From Microbacterium testaceum StLB037 (GTDB lineage: Bacteria > Actinomycetota > Actinomycetes > Actinomycetales > Microbacteriaceae), in the NCBI RefSeq assembly GCF_000202635.1, contig NC_015125.1:1-64000 (forward strand): a stretch of DNA of 64,000 nucleotides, given 5' to 3'. The position numbers and the translations under genes are program-made. The notes under the pieces were generated by a model. It was not told where the DNA came from. It made no database searches and was given only the letters and a program-made list of their open reading frames with translations. Numbering within the stretch: the stretch's first letter is position 1; the number at the start of each line of letters is the position of its first letter. Shown here one piece after another: positions 55,949 through 64,000 of the stretch.

Positions 55949-55954
55949 ACGCTA
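55949..55954 (-). promoter_or_regulatory. -10 box of leaderless promoter for the DksA-like gene
   Basis: TAGCGT on the minus strand, 6 nt before ATG 55942. Confidence 0.5.
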
Positions 55955-55994
55955 GCCCCCGCCACCGACACCGGCTCTGCGGCAGGATCGGGGC

Positions 55995-56351
55995 ATGAGT
56001 GAGCTTCGACGTCATTGGACTCCGACCGCGGTGCTGTTCCTCGTCCTCGCCGTCGCGGGACTCGTGGGCACGTGGACCTTCAACGTCCTCGCCATCGTGC
56101 AGATGAGCGACTTCCTCGGCGATCTCGTCACGAGCGGGCCGGCCGTGTCGTCGATCACCGTCGATCTGCTCGTCGTCGCGATCGCCGGAAGCGCCTTCAT
56201 CATCATCGAGGCTCGCCGCCTGGGCATGCGGTTCGGGTGGGCGTATGTCGTGCTCTCGGGCATCACCGCGTTCGCGTTCACGTTCCCGCTGTTCCTCGCG
56301 ATGCGTCAGCGCCATCTCACGGCCCGTCGCGAGGCGACCGCGGGGGCGTGA
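55995..56351 (+). CDS. DUF2834 membrane protein
   Basis: A 118-residue protein with three helices; the pattern GTWTFNVLAIVQMSDFLGDLV and SSITVDLLVVAIAGSAFIIIEARRLGM is that of DUF2834. Function unknown. A CAGGAT lies exactly 6 nt before ATG 55995 and may be a leaderless -10 box. Confidence 0.85.
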   Translation: MSELRRHWTPTAVLFLVLAVAGLVGTWTFNVLAIVQMSDFLGDLVTSGPAVSSITVDLLVVAIAGSAFIIIEARRLGMRFGWAYVVLSGITAFAFTFPLFLAMRQRHLTARREATAGA

Positions 56352-56385
56352 GATGCCGTCGCCGGCGGCATCCCACGCCCTTCGG

Positions 56386-57246
56386 TCAGCGCGCGGCGAG
56401 ACCCTCGCGCAGCCCCTGCGCGAGAGGAGTGGTCGGGCGACCCAGGAGGCGCGACAGCGTTCCATCGGTCTGCCCCAGCGCGCCGCGGGCGATCGCGTCG
56501 TCGATGCCCGCGACGAAGGCGGCGGTGCCGGCATCCAATCCCGCGGCTTCCAGGCCGGCGGCGAGTTGCTCCACCGTGACGGCCGTGTAGGCGACCGGGC
56601 GTCCGACGACCTCCGAGGCCGCCGCCGCGAGCTCGTCGTAGGTCCACGCGACGTCCCCACCCAGTTCGAGCGTCTGTCCGCGCAGGTCGTCTCCGATCAG
56701 CGCGATCGCCGCGGCTTCGGCGTAGTCGCGACGGCTCGCGCTGGCCACGCGGGCGTCTCCGACGGCGGCGACGATCTCGCCCGTCTCCGCGGCCCGCGCG
56801 ACGGCGTCGAGGTAGTTCTCGGTGTACCAGTTGTTGCGCAGGATCGTGGCCTCGACGCCCGAGGCGGCGATGAGCGCTTCGGTGGCCTTGTGCTCGGCTC
56901 CGAGCGCGTAGTCGATCTCGTCGTTGCGCGGAGCACTGGTGTAGACGAGGCGCTCGACGCCCGCCGCGCGCGCCGCGTCGATGACGTTTCCGTGGCCGGT
57001 GACGCGGTCGACATCGGTCCCGGAGATCAGCAGCACGCGGGTCACGCCCTCGAGGGCCGGGGCGAGGGTCTCGGGGCGCGCGTAGTCGAACTCGACGACG
57101 CGGATGCCGCGATCGGCGAGGTCGCCGGCCTTGGCAGGGGTGCGGACGCCGGCGACGATGTCGGATGCCGGAACGCCACGCTCGAGCAGAGCGTCGACGA
57201 CGAGGCGGCCGAGGTGTCCGGAAGCGGCGGTGACGAGGAGGGTCAT
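56386..57246 (-). CDS. NAD(P)H-binding atypical SDR, QorB-like quinone oxidoreductase
   Basis: A 286-residue NmrA-type short-chain oxidoreductase. Nucleotide motif VTAASGHLGRLVVDALL (G-x-x-G-x-x-G variant, about 5-21), then VLLISGTDVDRV, YTSAPRNDEIDYALGAEHKATE and ILRNNWYTENYL, close to E. coli QorB. Probably reduces quinones. ATG 57246 follows AAAGGACA. Divergent from an HxlR regulator gene, a pairing often seen for this enzyme type. Confidence 0.9.
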   Translation of the reverse strand: MTLLVTAASGHLGRLVVDALLERGVPASDIVAGVRTPAKAGDLADRGIRVVEFDYARPETLAPALEGVTRVLLISGTDVDRVTGHGNVIDAARAAGVERLVYTSAPRNDEIDYALGAEHKATEALIAASGVEATILRNNWYTENYLDAVARAAETGEIVAAVGDARVASASRRDYAEAAAIALIGDDLRGQTLELGGDVAWTYDELAAAASEVVGRPVAYTAVTVEQLAAGLEAAGLDAGTAAFVAGIDDAIARGALGQTDGTLSRLLGRPTTPLAQGLREGLAAR

Positions 57247-57297
57247 GGGAGTGTCCTTTCGATCGGTACGCCGACCTCAACGCGTCCCCGTCAAGCA

Positions 57298-57309
57298 CAT
57301 TCCGGAATG
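57298..57309. promoter_or_regulatory. palindrome in the qorB-like/hxlR intergenic region
   Basis: CATTCCGGAATG, a perfect 12-bp palindrome midway between the divergent genes. Candidate operator; GGTAC half-sites at 57312-57316 and 57331-57335 are alternatives. Confidence 0.45.
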
Positions 57310-57339
57310 CCGGTACCCACTTTCTGGTTAGGTACTCAC

Positions 57340-57708
57340 ATGAGCGTCAGTCTTGCGGAAATCCGCGCAGAACATCCGGAAGTTTTTGCCGACGGCTGCC
57401 CGACGCGCACCGTGCTCGACCACGTCATGGGCAAGTGGGGCATCCTCGTCCTCATGGCCCTGTCGGATGGGACGCAACGCTGGGGCGTGCTGCGCCGGAA
57501 CGTGTCCGGGATCAGCGAGAAGATGTTGGCGAGCACGCTCAAGACACTGGAAGCCGACGGCCTGGTGGTCCGCACCGCCTACCCGGAGGTGCCACCGCGC
57601 GTGGAGTACGGGCTGACCGACCGCGGCCGCGGCTTGATGGAGCACGTCCTCCCGCTGATGGGATGGGTCGCCGAGAACGCCGCCGCCATCGTCGCCCGGC
57701 CGGAGTGA
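57340..57708 (+). CDS. HxlR-family transcriptional regulator
   Basis: A 122-residue winged-helix regulator: PTRTVLDHVMGKWGILVLMALSDG, RRNVSGISEKMLASTLKTLEADGLV and VEYGLTDRGRGL are the family hallmarks. The single Cys near residue 20 (DGCPTRTV) is where redox-sensing HxlR members carry their reactive cysteine. Divergent from the quinone-oxidoreductase-like gene, which is its likely target. Its stop overlaps the GTG of the FUSC gene. Confidence 0.92.
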   Translation: MSVSLAEIRAEHPEVFADGCPTRTVLDHVMGKWGILVLMALSDGTQRWGVLRRNVSGISEKMLASTLKTLEADGLVVRTAYPEVPPRVEYGLTDRGRGLMEHVLPLMGWVAENAAAIVARPE

Positions 57709-58769
57709 CCGTGCTCTCGATCCCTTCTCGATACCTGCGCGAAAGCCTCTCTTTCCGGACGAAACGCCGCGCACCGTTCCTCCAGGTGGCGAAGTCCGCG
57801 ATCGCTACCGTCGCCGCGTGGCTCGTCGCCGGGTGGCTCGTGCAGGGGCCGCCACCGATCTTCGCCGCGATCGCCGCGCTCCTCGTCGTCCAGCCCAGCA
57901 TCAACCAATCGCTGACCCGCGCGGTCGAACGCAGCGTCGGCGTCGTGGTCGGGGTCGTGATCGCCTCCCTTCTGGGGATCGCCCTCGGCAGCCCGACCTG
58001 GGTGATCCTCCTGTCCGCCGGAGTCGCGCTGGTGTTCGCGTGGGCGCTGCGCATGTCACCCGGGGCGACCAACCAGGTCGCGATCAGCGCGATCCTCGTC
58101 CTTGCGCTCGGCACCGCCACGCCCAACTACGCGCTCGACCGCGTGCTCGAGACGCTGATCGGGGCACTGGTCGGCATCGTCGTCAACGTCGCTCTGGTCC
58201 CCCCGGTTCTCGTCCCTCCCGCGCGCGAGAAGCTCGAGGTGCTGGGCCGCGAACTCGCCGCCGCCCTCGAGCGCCTCGCCCAGGCGCTCGAGGCGCCGCA
58301 GACCCCGGCATCCCTCGAAGAGCTTCTTCTCGAGGCGCGCCTGCTCCGCCCCGTTCGGGATGCCGCGGCCACCGCCATCGCGGACGGCGCCGACTCGCTG
58401 TCGCTGAACCCCCGCAGCGGTCGCCACCGGGCCGACCTTCTCGCGATGCAGGATCTCCTCGACCGCTTCACCCCCGTGGTCACGCAGGCGATCGGCATGA
58501 CCCGCGCCGTCTACGACGGCTACGACGCGACGATCGCCGAGGAGCCCTCGGTGCGCGCCATCGCCGAGCAGCTGCACCGCGCGGCGCACGACGTCCGCCG
58601 CGCCTTCGCCGTCGACACGGGGGCGGATCTTCCCATCGCCGCCGAGGAACCCGCCCTCACGCGACCCTTGCAGATCCGCACACCGTCCGCCGCGCACTGG
58701 GTCTTGGTGGGATCTCTCCTGATGGACCTGCACCGCGTGCACGAAACGCTGCGCGACGGCGAGGGGTGA
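57705..58769 (+). CDS. FUSC-family aromatic acid exporter-like membrane protein
   Basis: A 354-residue protein: about six helices in residues 20-165 (PIFAAIAALLVVQPSINQSLTRAVERSVGVVVG, ALGTATPNYALDRVLETLIGALVGIVVN) and a helical cytosolic C-terminal half. Matches FUSC/ArAE-type proteins, which export aromatic acids or other compounds. GTG 57705 overlaps the hxlR stop (GTGA), so it is co-expressed with the regulator. Confidence 0.86.
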   Translation: MTVLSIPSRYLRESLSFRTKRRAPFLQVAKSAIATVAAWLVAGWLVQGPPPIFAAIAALLVVQPSINQSLTRAVERSVGVVVGVVIASLLGIALGSPTWVILLSAGVALVFAWALRMSPGATNQVAISAILVLALGTATPNYALDRVLETLIGALVGIVVNVALVPPVLVPPAREKLEVLGRELAAALERLAQALEAPQTPASLEELLLEARLLRPVRDAAATAIADGADSLSLNPRSGRHRADLLAMQDLLDRFTPVVTQAIGMTRAVYDGYDATIAEEPSVRAIAEQLHRAAHDVRRAFAVDTGADLPIAAEEPALTRPLQIRTPSAAHWVLVGSLLMDLHRVHETLRDGEG

Positions 58770-58922
58770 GCGCGTGCGGCCTGGCGGCGAGGACGCCGGG
58801 CGCCGACGGCGAGGCGCTCTCCGCGGGCACACGCCGCGATGAGCACCGGACCACCTCGCTGCGCGGCGCACGAGTTCGCCCGCTGCGACCCCTGCCGCTC
58901 ACGACCCTGGTTGACTGGGGCG

Positions 58923-59576
58923 ATGGGTACCGCGATGTTCCCTCTGGGAGCTGTCCTCTTCCCGCACACGCCGCTGGCGTTGCGGATCTTCGAGGAGCGC
59001 TACCTCGTCATGCTCGGGCGGCTCCTCGACGAGTCCGCCCCTGCCTTCGGCGTGGTGCTCATCGAGCGGGGAACCGAGACCGGCGGCGGCGACCAGAGAT
59101 TCGCGATCGGCACGATGGCGCGCCTGAGCCACGTGCTCCCCGAAGCGGACCAGCTCCAGATCGTCGCCCGCGGCACGGAGCGCTTCGAGATCGTCACCTG
59201 GCTCGACGACGACCCCTACCCGCGCGCCGACGTCCGCGCCCTCCCCGACCTCGAGTGGAACGAGGCTCTCGCCCCCGTTCTCGAGGAGGCGGAGCGCATC
59301 GTGCGACGGGTCCTCGGGCGGGCCGTCCAGTTCGGCGGCAGCCGATGGGACCCCGAGGTCGAACTGTCGGAGGACCCGCTCGAGCGTGCCTGGCAGCTCG
59401 CCGCGATCGCGCCTCTCGGGGAGCTCGATCAGATCGAGCTGCTGCGTTCCGAGACCGCCGGAGGCCTCCTCCGCGCGACGATCGACCTCACTCTCGCCGC
59501 GGAACCGCTGCTGAGCGAGCCCATCCCCGACGGTGTCATCGTCATCGAGGACGACGACGACACCGCCGGGGAGTGA
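58923..59576 (+). CDS. Lon N-terminal (substrate-binding) domain protein
   Basis: A 217-residue stand-alone Lon-N/PUA-like domain protein. Begins with MFPLGAVLFPHTPLALRIFEERYLVML, then GVVLIERGTETGGGD and the helical part ERAWQLAAIAPLGELDQIELL. No ATPase or protease domain follows; such proteins are common and unassigned. Ends in an acidic tail. ATG 58923 has only a weak GGGG site. Confidence 0.88.
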   Translation: MGTAMFPLGAVLFPHTPLALRIFEERYLVMLGRLLDESAPAFGVVLIERGTETGGGDQRFAIGTMARLSHVLPEADQLQIVARGTERFEIVTWLDDDPYPRADVRALPDLEWNEALAPVLEEAERIVRRVLGRAVQFGGSRWDPEVELSEDPLERAWQLAAIAPLGELDQIELLRSETAGGLLRATIDLTLAAEPLLSEPIPDGVIVIEDDDDTAGE

Positions 59577-59598
59577 GCGGTGGCCCGAGCGCGCTCGA

Positions 59599-60264
59599 TT
59601 AGTCGGACGGAGCCGTCTTCTCCTCGACGATCGCCTCCGCGATGAGCGTGTCACCCGCGCCGAAGCGGATGAACCTCCCGATCGTCGCGGACTGGAGGAG
59701 CACCGCGGCTGCGACGGCCGCGACATCCGCGCGTCCCACCTCGGCCGACCCCTGCGGCGCCGTCGTGATGCGTCCGGTGGGCGGGTCGAGGGTGAGAGTC
59801 CCGGGGCCGAGGATGGTCCAGTCCAGGTCGCTGGCACGCAGGTAGTCGTCGGCGGCGAGCTTGGCGTCGGCGTACGCGAAGAACGAGTCGTCGGGCGAGA
59901 TGCCGTGGTCCGGCACCGAACCGATCCACGACACCATGACGAAGCGCCGCTTGCCCGCGGCGCCGGCGGCGTCGACCGCGCGCTGCGCGGCATCCCGGTC
60001 CACCGCGTACGTGCGGTCGGCGTCGCCGCCTCCGGCCCCGGCCGCCCAGACGACCGCGTCCGCCCCGGCGAGCGCGTCGGCGAGCGCGTCGACGTCGGCC
60101 TTCTCGACGTCGAGGACGAGCGGCGTTCCCCCCGCCTTCTCGACGTCCGCCGACTGGTCGGGGTTGCGGATGACTGACACCGCCTCGTCGCCGCGTTCCG
60201 CGAGGAGCCCCGCCAGGTGCAGGGCGACCTTTCCGTGGCCGCCGATGATCACGATGCGTTCCAT
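59599..60264 (-). CDS. NAD(P)H-binding atypical SDR protein
   Basis: A 221-residue SDR-a5-like protein: IVIIGGHGKVALHLAGLL (about 4-21), VVWAAGAGGGDADRTYAVDRDA, MVSWIGSVPD and the segment AKLAADDYLRASDLDWTILGPGTL. Probably reduces or senses nucleotides; no catalytic Tyr-Lys pair is certain. Follows the PPOX gene by one base, so the two are co-transcribed. Confidence 0.88.
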   Translation of the reverse strand: MERIVIIGGHGKVALHLAGLLAERGDEAVSVIRNPDQSADVEKAGGTPLVLDVEKADVDALADALAGADAVVWAAGAGGGDADRTYAVDRDAAQRAVDAAGAAGKRRFVMVSWIGSVPDHGISPDDSFFAYADAKLAADDYLRASDLDWTILGPGTLTLDPPTGRITTAPQGSAEVGRADVAAVAAAVLLQSATIGRFIRFGAGDTLIAEAIVEEKTAPSD

Positions 60265-60265
60265 G

Positions 60266-60649
60266 TCACTGTCCTCCGACTTTCTCGACCGACATCTTGA
60301 GGATCACCCGATCCGCGCGGTCCGGCGGAGCCTGCTGCGCGGGGTTGCCGTAGCGCTGACCGAGGCGCACGTAGAACGCGCCCTCCGGATCTGCCACCTC
60401 CTCGACCAGACGCCCGCGCACCTCGATGTACCGGTACGGCTCCGCCGGGTCGTAGACCATGAAGCTCATCGACGGGTTGTGCTGCAGATTGCGGTACTTC
60501 TGCCGCGTCACCGTGTGGGTGAACAGGATGTACTCGCCGTCGAACTCGAACCACATCGGGTTCACCTGCACCGTGTCATCGGGCCGGACCGTGCCGAGCG
60601 CGCCGTAGTACGGCTTCTCGAGCAGGTCGCGCAGTCTGTCGGGGATCAT
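60266..60649 (-). CDS. PPOX-class F420-dependent oxidoreductase
   Basis: A 127-residue split-barrel flavin/F420-binding protein with YYGALGTVRPDDTVQVNPMWFEFDGEYILFTHTVTRQKYRNLQ-type arrangement (seen in parts), SMSFMVYDPAEPYRYIEVRG and the C-terminal RVILKMSVEKV. Similar to F420-dependent reductases of actinobacteria; the cofactor is inferred. ATG 60649 follows GAGGAGC. Confidence 0.88.
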   Translation of the reverse strand: MIPDRLRDLLEKPYYGALGTVRPDDTVQVNPMWFEFDGEYILFTHTVTRQKYRNLQHNPSMSFMVYDPAEPYRYIEVRGRLVEEVADPEGAFYVRLGQRYGNPAQQAPPDRADRVILKMSVEKVGGQ

Positions 60650-60723
60650 GCGGCTCCTCTCATCGGGCGATCGAACTCGACCCTACGCGCGACCTCCGAC
60701 ACGCCCTCGCGGGGTTGACGGCC

Positions 60724-61122
60724 TCAGTTCACGTCCCCGTCGAGGTACACCCATCGCCCGGCGCGGCGGACGAACCGGCTGCGCTCCGACAGGACCTCGC
60801 GCTCGCCGCCCCGCCGCCACTCCGCGCGGAACGCGACGACGGCCGTGTCGGCTTCTTCCTGCGCGTCGTCGACGGTGAGACCCTCCCACTCGGTGCCGTC
60901 GTCGAGATCGAGGTCGTCCGGACGGGTCCGTGGATGCCACGACCGCACGAGATGCGCGAGATCGCCGACGACGTACGCGGTGTACCGGGAGCGCATCAGA
61001 CGCTCCGCCGACGGCGCCGCCTCGCCGTCGAGGATCGGACCGCAGCAGCGACCGAACTCTCCCCCGCCGCACGGGCAGGGCGAGGTCGACGACGGGCGGA
61101 CGCGGACCGATCCGAAAGACAT
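60724..61122 (-). CDS. YchJ-family protein with SEC-C zinc motif
   Basis: A 132-residue protein with CPCGGGEFGRCCGPIL (SEC-C motif, about 16-31) and the YchJ core LMRSRYTAYVVGDLAHLVRSWHP. C-terminal strands with ERSRFVRRAGRWVYLDGD complete an NTF2-like fold. Function unknown. ATG 61122 lies 6 nt after TAGAGT (leaderless). Divergent from the next gene. Confidence 0.9.
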   Translation of the reverse strand: MSFGSVRVRPSSTSPCPCGGGEFGRCCGPILDGEAAPSAERLMRSRYTAYVVGDLAHLVRSWHPRTRPDDLDLDDGTEWEGLTVDDAQEEADTAVVAFRAEWRRGGEREVLSERSRFVRRAGRWVYLDGDVN

Positions 61123-61128
61123 CCCGCC

Positions 61129-61134
61129 ACTCTA
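61129..61134 (-). promoter_or_regulatory. -10 box of leaderless promoter for the YchJ-family gene
   Basis: TAGAGT on the minus strand, 6 nt before ATG 61122. Confidence 0.5.
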
Positions 61135-61212
61135 GGTCGCGCCGCGCGCGGACTTTCCACAGGACGTCGTCCGCGCGGCGCGGCCTTCGTAGCATGGACC
61201 CGGGGAGGCGAC

Positions 61213-62172
61213 ATGACGAATCAGACACCGCAGGACCGACGCCCGCCGTTCGCGGCGTACGGACCCGCGTCCGCCGGGTACGGCCAGACCGCCACCGTGT
61301 CGGCCCCGCCCCCTCCGGGCGCAACGGCGCCGTGGCCGAGCCCGCAGGCGGCGCCCACGCATTCGCCGGGATTCGTCCCGGCCCCCGGCTCCGCGGGTCC
61401 GCGACCTCCGCGACGCGGACTCGGCATCGTCGCTCTGGTCATCGCCTGCGCGGGCGCCCTCTTCGCCTTCTCCGCGTCGCCGCTGGTCTGGCTGTTGTTG
61501 GTCACCGCCCTCGTGCTCGCGATCGTGCAGGTGGCGCGCCGCGGCAGCGCCCGCGTCCCCGCCGTGGTGGCCATCGTGATCGTCGTTCTCGGCATCATCA
61601 TCGCGATGGGTGCGGCGATCCTCTCCGGACTGACGTCTTCCGCGTCGACCGCAGACCCCGATCCCGAGACCGACACGTACACACTCGCCCAGAGGTTGTC
61701 GGTCGCCCCGGGCCGCGGCTCCCCGTCGGAACTCGCCTGGGGCACCGCGCAGACCATCGTCGACTCCGACTCCGGCGACGACGTCTGGTCGATCCGGGCC
61801 CTCGCCCCCGTCGACATCACCGCCGAGGCGGGTTCCGCGAGTCCGGCCCCGTTCTCGGCATCCGGATCTCTCGTCGCGGTGCCCATCGAGTTGACCAACC
61901 TCACCGACGAGTCCATCGACCCCGACGGGTGGCAACTCCGCTTCTCGTCGAGCTACCTCTCCCCCGAGGGGAACTACCTGGAAAGCGTTTACGACCCGTC
62001 CGTCACCGACGCCTACCCCAGCCGCTACGACATCCCGGGCCCCATCGCACCCGGCGAGACCGTCACGTTCTATCTCGTCGAGGACACGTCGTTCACAGGC
62101 GCCGATCGGGGCAGCGTGGAGGTGGGGCTCTACTCCGGCGACATCATCACCTGGAGGACGACCGGCGGCTGA
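61213..62172 (+). CDS. proline-rich membrane protein with extracellular Ig-like domain
   Basis: A 319-residue protein: Pro/Ala-rich cytoplasmic 70 residues, two helices (about 72-105 and 110-135), and an extracytoplasmic beta-rich domain (about 150-318) with SLVAVPIELTNLTDESIDPDGWQL and APGETVTFYLVEDTS, similar to DUF4352-type domains. ATG 61213 follows GGGGAGG. Function unknown. Confidence 0.78.
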   Translation: MTNQTPQDRRPPFAAYGPASAGYGQTATVSAPPPPGATAPWPSPQAAPTHSPGFVPAPGSAGPRPPRRGLGIVALVIACAGALFAFSASPLVWLLLVTALVLAIVQVARRGSARVPAVVAIVIVVLGIIIAMGAAILSGLTSSASTADPDPETDTYTLAQRLSVAPGRGSPSELAWGTAQTIVDSDSGDDVWSIRALAPVDITAEAGSASPAPFSASGSLVAVPIELTNLTDESIDPDGWQLRFSSSYLSPEGNYLESVYDPSVTDAYPSRYDIPGPIAPGETVTFYLVEDTSFTGADRGSVEVGLYSGDIITWRTTGG

Positions 62173-62228
62173 GTGTCCCCGGACCACGGAAGAAGGTCCG
62201 GAAGAGGGAGGATGCCGGGCGAGATGAC

Positions 62229-62234
62229 TACCCT
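62229..62234 (+). promoter_or_regulatory. -10 box of leaderless promoter for the exonuclease gene
   Basis: TACCCT, 6 nt before ATG 62241. Confidence 0.5.
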
Positions 62235-62240
62235 GGGCAC

Positions 62241-63170
62241 ATGGCATCCCGGCCCGAGAAGCTGCTTCTCCTCGACACCGCGTCCCTCTACTTCCGCGCG
62301 TTCTACGGGGTGCCCGACAAGGTGCGCGCCGCCGACGGCACCTCCGTCAACGCGGTCCGGGGCCTTCTCGATATGATCGCCAAGCTCGTCTCGACGTACG
62401 GTCCCACCCGGGTGGTGGCGTGTTGGGACGATGACTGGCGGCCGGCGTGGCGCGTCGAACTCCTTCCGAGCTACAAGGCGCACCGCGTCGTCGAGGCGGT
62501 CTCGACCGGGCCCGACCGCGAAGAGACCCCCGATCCCCTTCTGGCCCAGATCCCTCTCATCCGCGAGGCCCTGGCCGTGCTCGGGATCCCCGTCGTCGGA
62601 GCCGCCGAGCACGAGGCCGACGACGTGATCGGCACTCTCGCGACCGCCGCCGACGTCCCGGTCGACATCGTCACGGGTGACCGCGATCTGTTTCAGCTGA
62701 TCGACGACGACCACCACGTCCGCATCGTGTACACCGCGCGCGGTATGAGCAACCTGGAACTCGTCGATGACGCGGTGGTGGTGTCGAAGTACGGCATCCA
62801 CGCCGCGCAGTACGCCGACTTCGCCGTCTTGCGCGGCGATCCCTCGGATGGCCTGCCCGGCGTCGCCGGCATCGGCGAGAAGTCGGCGGCGGCCCTGCTC
62901 ACCGCGCACGGCGATCTCGACGGCATCCTCACCGCAGCCGAGGCCGGCACCGGCGGCACCCCGGCGCAGCGCGCCAAGATCCTCGCTGCCGCCGACTACC
63001 TCGCCGTCGCCCCCACGGTCGTGCGCGTCGTGCGCGACCTCGACCTCGACGTGCCGGACGACGAGTTGCACCCCCTCGACGACCACCGTCTCGCCGCCGC
63101 GAACGCCCTCGCCGAGAAATGGAACCTGGGTTCGTCGATGACCCGCGCCCTCGCGGCCCTGCCCCACTGA
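62241..63170 (+). CDS. 5'-3' exonuclease, PolI-N-terminal-like
   Basis: A 309-residue stand-alone flap/5'-3' exonuclease. Acidic metal-binding motifs: LLLLDTASLYFRAFYG, VVACWDDDW, LLPSYKAHR, EHEADDVIG, IVTGDRDLFQLID, GDPSDGLPGVAGIGEKSAAALL (H3TH). No polymerase domain. Probably removes RNA primers or flaps as a partner or backup of PolA; actinobacteria carry such extra copies. Leaderless start. Confidence 0.9.
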   Translation: MASRPEKLLLLDTASLYFRAFYGVPDKVRAADGTSVNAVRGLLDMIAKLVSTYGPTRVVACWDDDWRPAWRVELLPSYKAHRVVEAVSTGPDREETPDPLLAQIPLIREALAVLGIPVVGAAEHEADDVIGTLATAADVPVDIVTGDRDLFQLIDDDHHVRIVYTARGMSNLELVDDAVVVSKYGIHAAQYADFAVLRGDPSDGLPGVAGIGEKSAAALLTAHGDLDGILTAAEAGTGGTPAQRAKILAAADYLAVAPTVVRVVRDLDLDVPDDELHPLDDHRLAAANALAEKWNLGSSMTRALAALPH

Positions 63171-63201
63171 CGGCACGACGCGCCGCGTCACCGCCCGCGG
63201 G

Positions 63202-64000
63202 TCAGCGCGCGCGTTCCAGCCACGATCGCAACCGATCGAGAGTCCAGGTCGTCACGATGCGCTCGTGCGGAACCCCCGCGGCCTCGGCACGGGCCGCGCC
63301 GTAGTCGAGCAGCGACAGCTGCCCCGGTGCATGCGCATCCGAGTCGATCGAGAACAAGCACCCCGCCTCCAGCGCGAGCGCGATGAGCTCATCCGGCGGG
63401 TCCTGCCGTTCGGGTCGGGAATTGATCTCGACCGCGACCCCCGACGCCGCGCACGCGGCGAACACCGCCCGCGCATCGAACTCCGACGGCGGACGAGTCC
63501 CCCGCGCACCCTCGACGAGCCGCCCCGTGACATGACCGAGCACATCCACGCGAGGATCGCTCGCCGCCGCGACGAGGCGACGCGTCATCGGCTCACGATC
63601 CATGCGGAGTTTCGAATGGGCGGATGCCACCACCACGTCGAGCTCGCGCAGCAGCGCATCCTCCTGGTCGAGGTCGCCGTCGTCGAGGATGTCGACCTCG
63701 ATTCCCGACAACAGGGTGAATCCCCCGCCGCTCAGACCCCGGACGACCTCGAGCTGTTCGCGCAGCCGCGCGGGTGACAGCCCGTTCGCCACGGTGAGGC
63801 GGGGGGAATGGTCCGTGAGCGCCAGATACTCGTGGCCGAGCGCGCGCCCCGCCTCGACCATCGCCTCGATCGGCGTCACCCCGTCCGACCACTCGCTGTG
63901 GCTGTGAAGGTCGCCCCGCAGCGCGGCCCGCAGGGCTTCGCCGCCGGTCGCGCCCTTCGTCTCTCGAAGCGCCGCGAGTCGCTCGGGCACCCCGCCGGCG
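63202..64000 (-). CDS. PHP-domain protein, N-terminus outside the window
   Basis: The C-terminal 260 or more residues of a PHP-type metallohydrolase: RGDLHSHSEWSDGVTPIEAM, YLALTDHSPRL, LSGIEVDIL, ASAHSKLRMD, DVLGHVTGR, EINSRPERQD and SIDSDAHAPGQL give the metal-binding His/Asp set. Relatives begin with an extra helix-hairpin-helix region of about 70 residues (PolX-like), so the gene most likely continues past 64000; an internal GTG at 63990 is a weaker start. Confidence 0.85.
   Translation of the reverse strand, partial: AGGVPERLAALRETKGATGGEALRAALRGDLHSHSEWSDGVTPIEAMVEAGRALGHEYLALTDHSPRLTVANGLSPARLREQLEVVRGLSGGGFTLLSGIEVDILDDGDLDQEDALLRELDVVVASAHSKLRMDREPMTRRLVAAASDPRVDVLGHVTGRLVEGARGTRPPSEFDARAVFAACAASGVAVEINSRPERQDPPDELIALALEAGCLFSIDSDAHAPGQLSLLDYGAARAEAAGVPHERIVTTWTLDRLRSWLERAR

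Overview
This 64 kb, high-GC window (outside the rRNA genes) looks like the chromosome of an actinobacterium of the family Microbacteriaceae, most likely Microbacterium. That placement is inferred from gene content and style: SCO4848-type membrane protein, DUF2510/G5/excalibur surface protein, F420-type PPOX enzyme, UbiB kinase beside a PadR regulator, frequent GTG/TTG starts, and many genes whose start codon lies 6-7 bases after a TANNNT -10 box (leaderless transcription). I saw no phage, insertion sequence, plasmid or CRISPR signature.

Layout. 1-1220: MFS exporter. 1.3-7.0 kb: a complete rRNA operon on the minus strand (16S-23S-5S, no tRNA in the spacer), with a long pre-23S processing stem. 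7.1-9.3 kb: a small membrane protein and rpsA. 9.3-16.6 kb: two paralogous secreted lysozyme-like/transglycosylase-type proteins flank a DEAH helicase fused to a membrane segment, a UbiB-family kinase and a PadR regulator with a clear operator. 16.9-19.4 kb: pgi and a NUDIX hydrolase. 19.4-23.1 kb: a G5/excalibur protein, a tatA-tatC-tatB operon, and a Tat-exported intradiol-dioxygenase-like lipoprotein. 23.2-27.9 kb: a three-gene two-component operon converges on a flavin electron-transfer operon (ferric-reductase-like protein, FMN-binding protein, ApbE). 28-38 kb: VOC protein, WYL regulator, SDR, msrB-msrA, arsenate reductase, FAD oxidoreductase, GNAT, M19 dipeptidase, TrhO, and a glycosyltransferase/phosphatase/DUF2238 operon.

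38-47.5 kb is rich in stress genes: VanZ/XRE pair, methionine aminopeptidase, catalase, DUF2945 protein, a photolyase of the Fe-S bacterial cryptochrome type that lacks every Fe-S cysteine, its DUF2256 partner, a PPOX stress protein, a cold-shock protein and a fatty-acid desaturase. A VanY-type carboxypeptidase next to the desaturase ends in a run of 15 G with no nearby stop codon. 47.5-64 kb: phosphoesterase, a second two-component system, VanZ and DUF3054 membrane proteins, a membrane protein plus ECF sigma factor, an ACT-domain protein, a second YidC, MFS, DksA-like, DUF2834, a QorB/HxlR/FUSC cluster, Lon-N protein, SDR, PPOX, YchJ, a proline-rich membrane protein, a stand-alone 5'-3' exonuclease and a PHP-domain gene cut by the window end.

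Together this is mostly housekeeping, envelope and redox/stress-defence gene content. The items most worth attention are the cysteine-free Fe-S-type photolyase, the helicase-membrane fusion, the flavinylation module facing a two-component system, and the poly-G end of vanY. Start sites were chosen from ribosome binding sites, leaderless -10 spacing and family lengths; they are inferences. rRNA ends are approximate.
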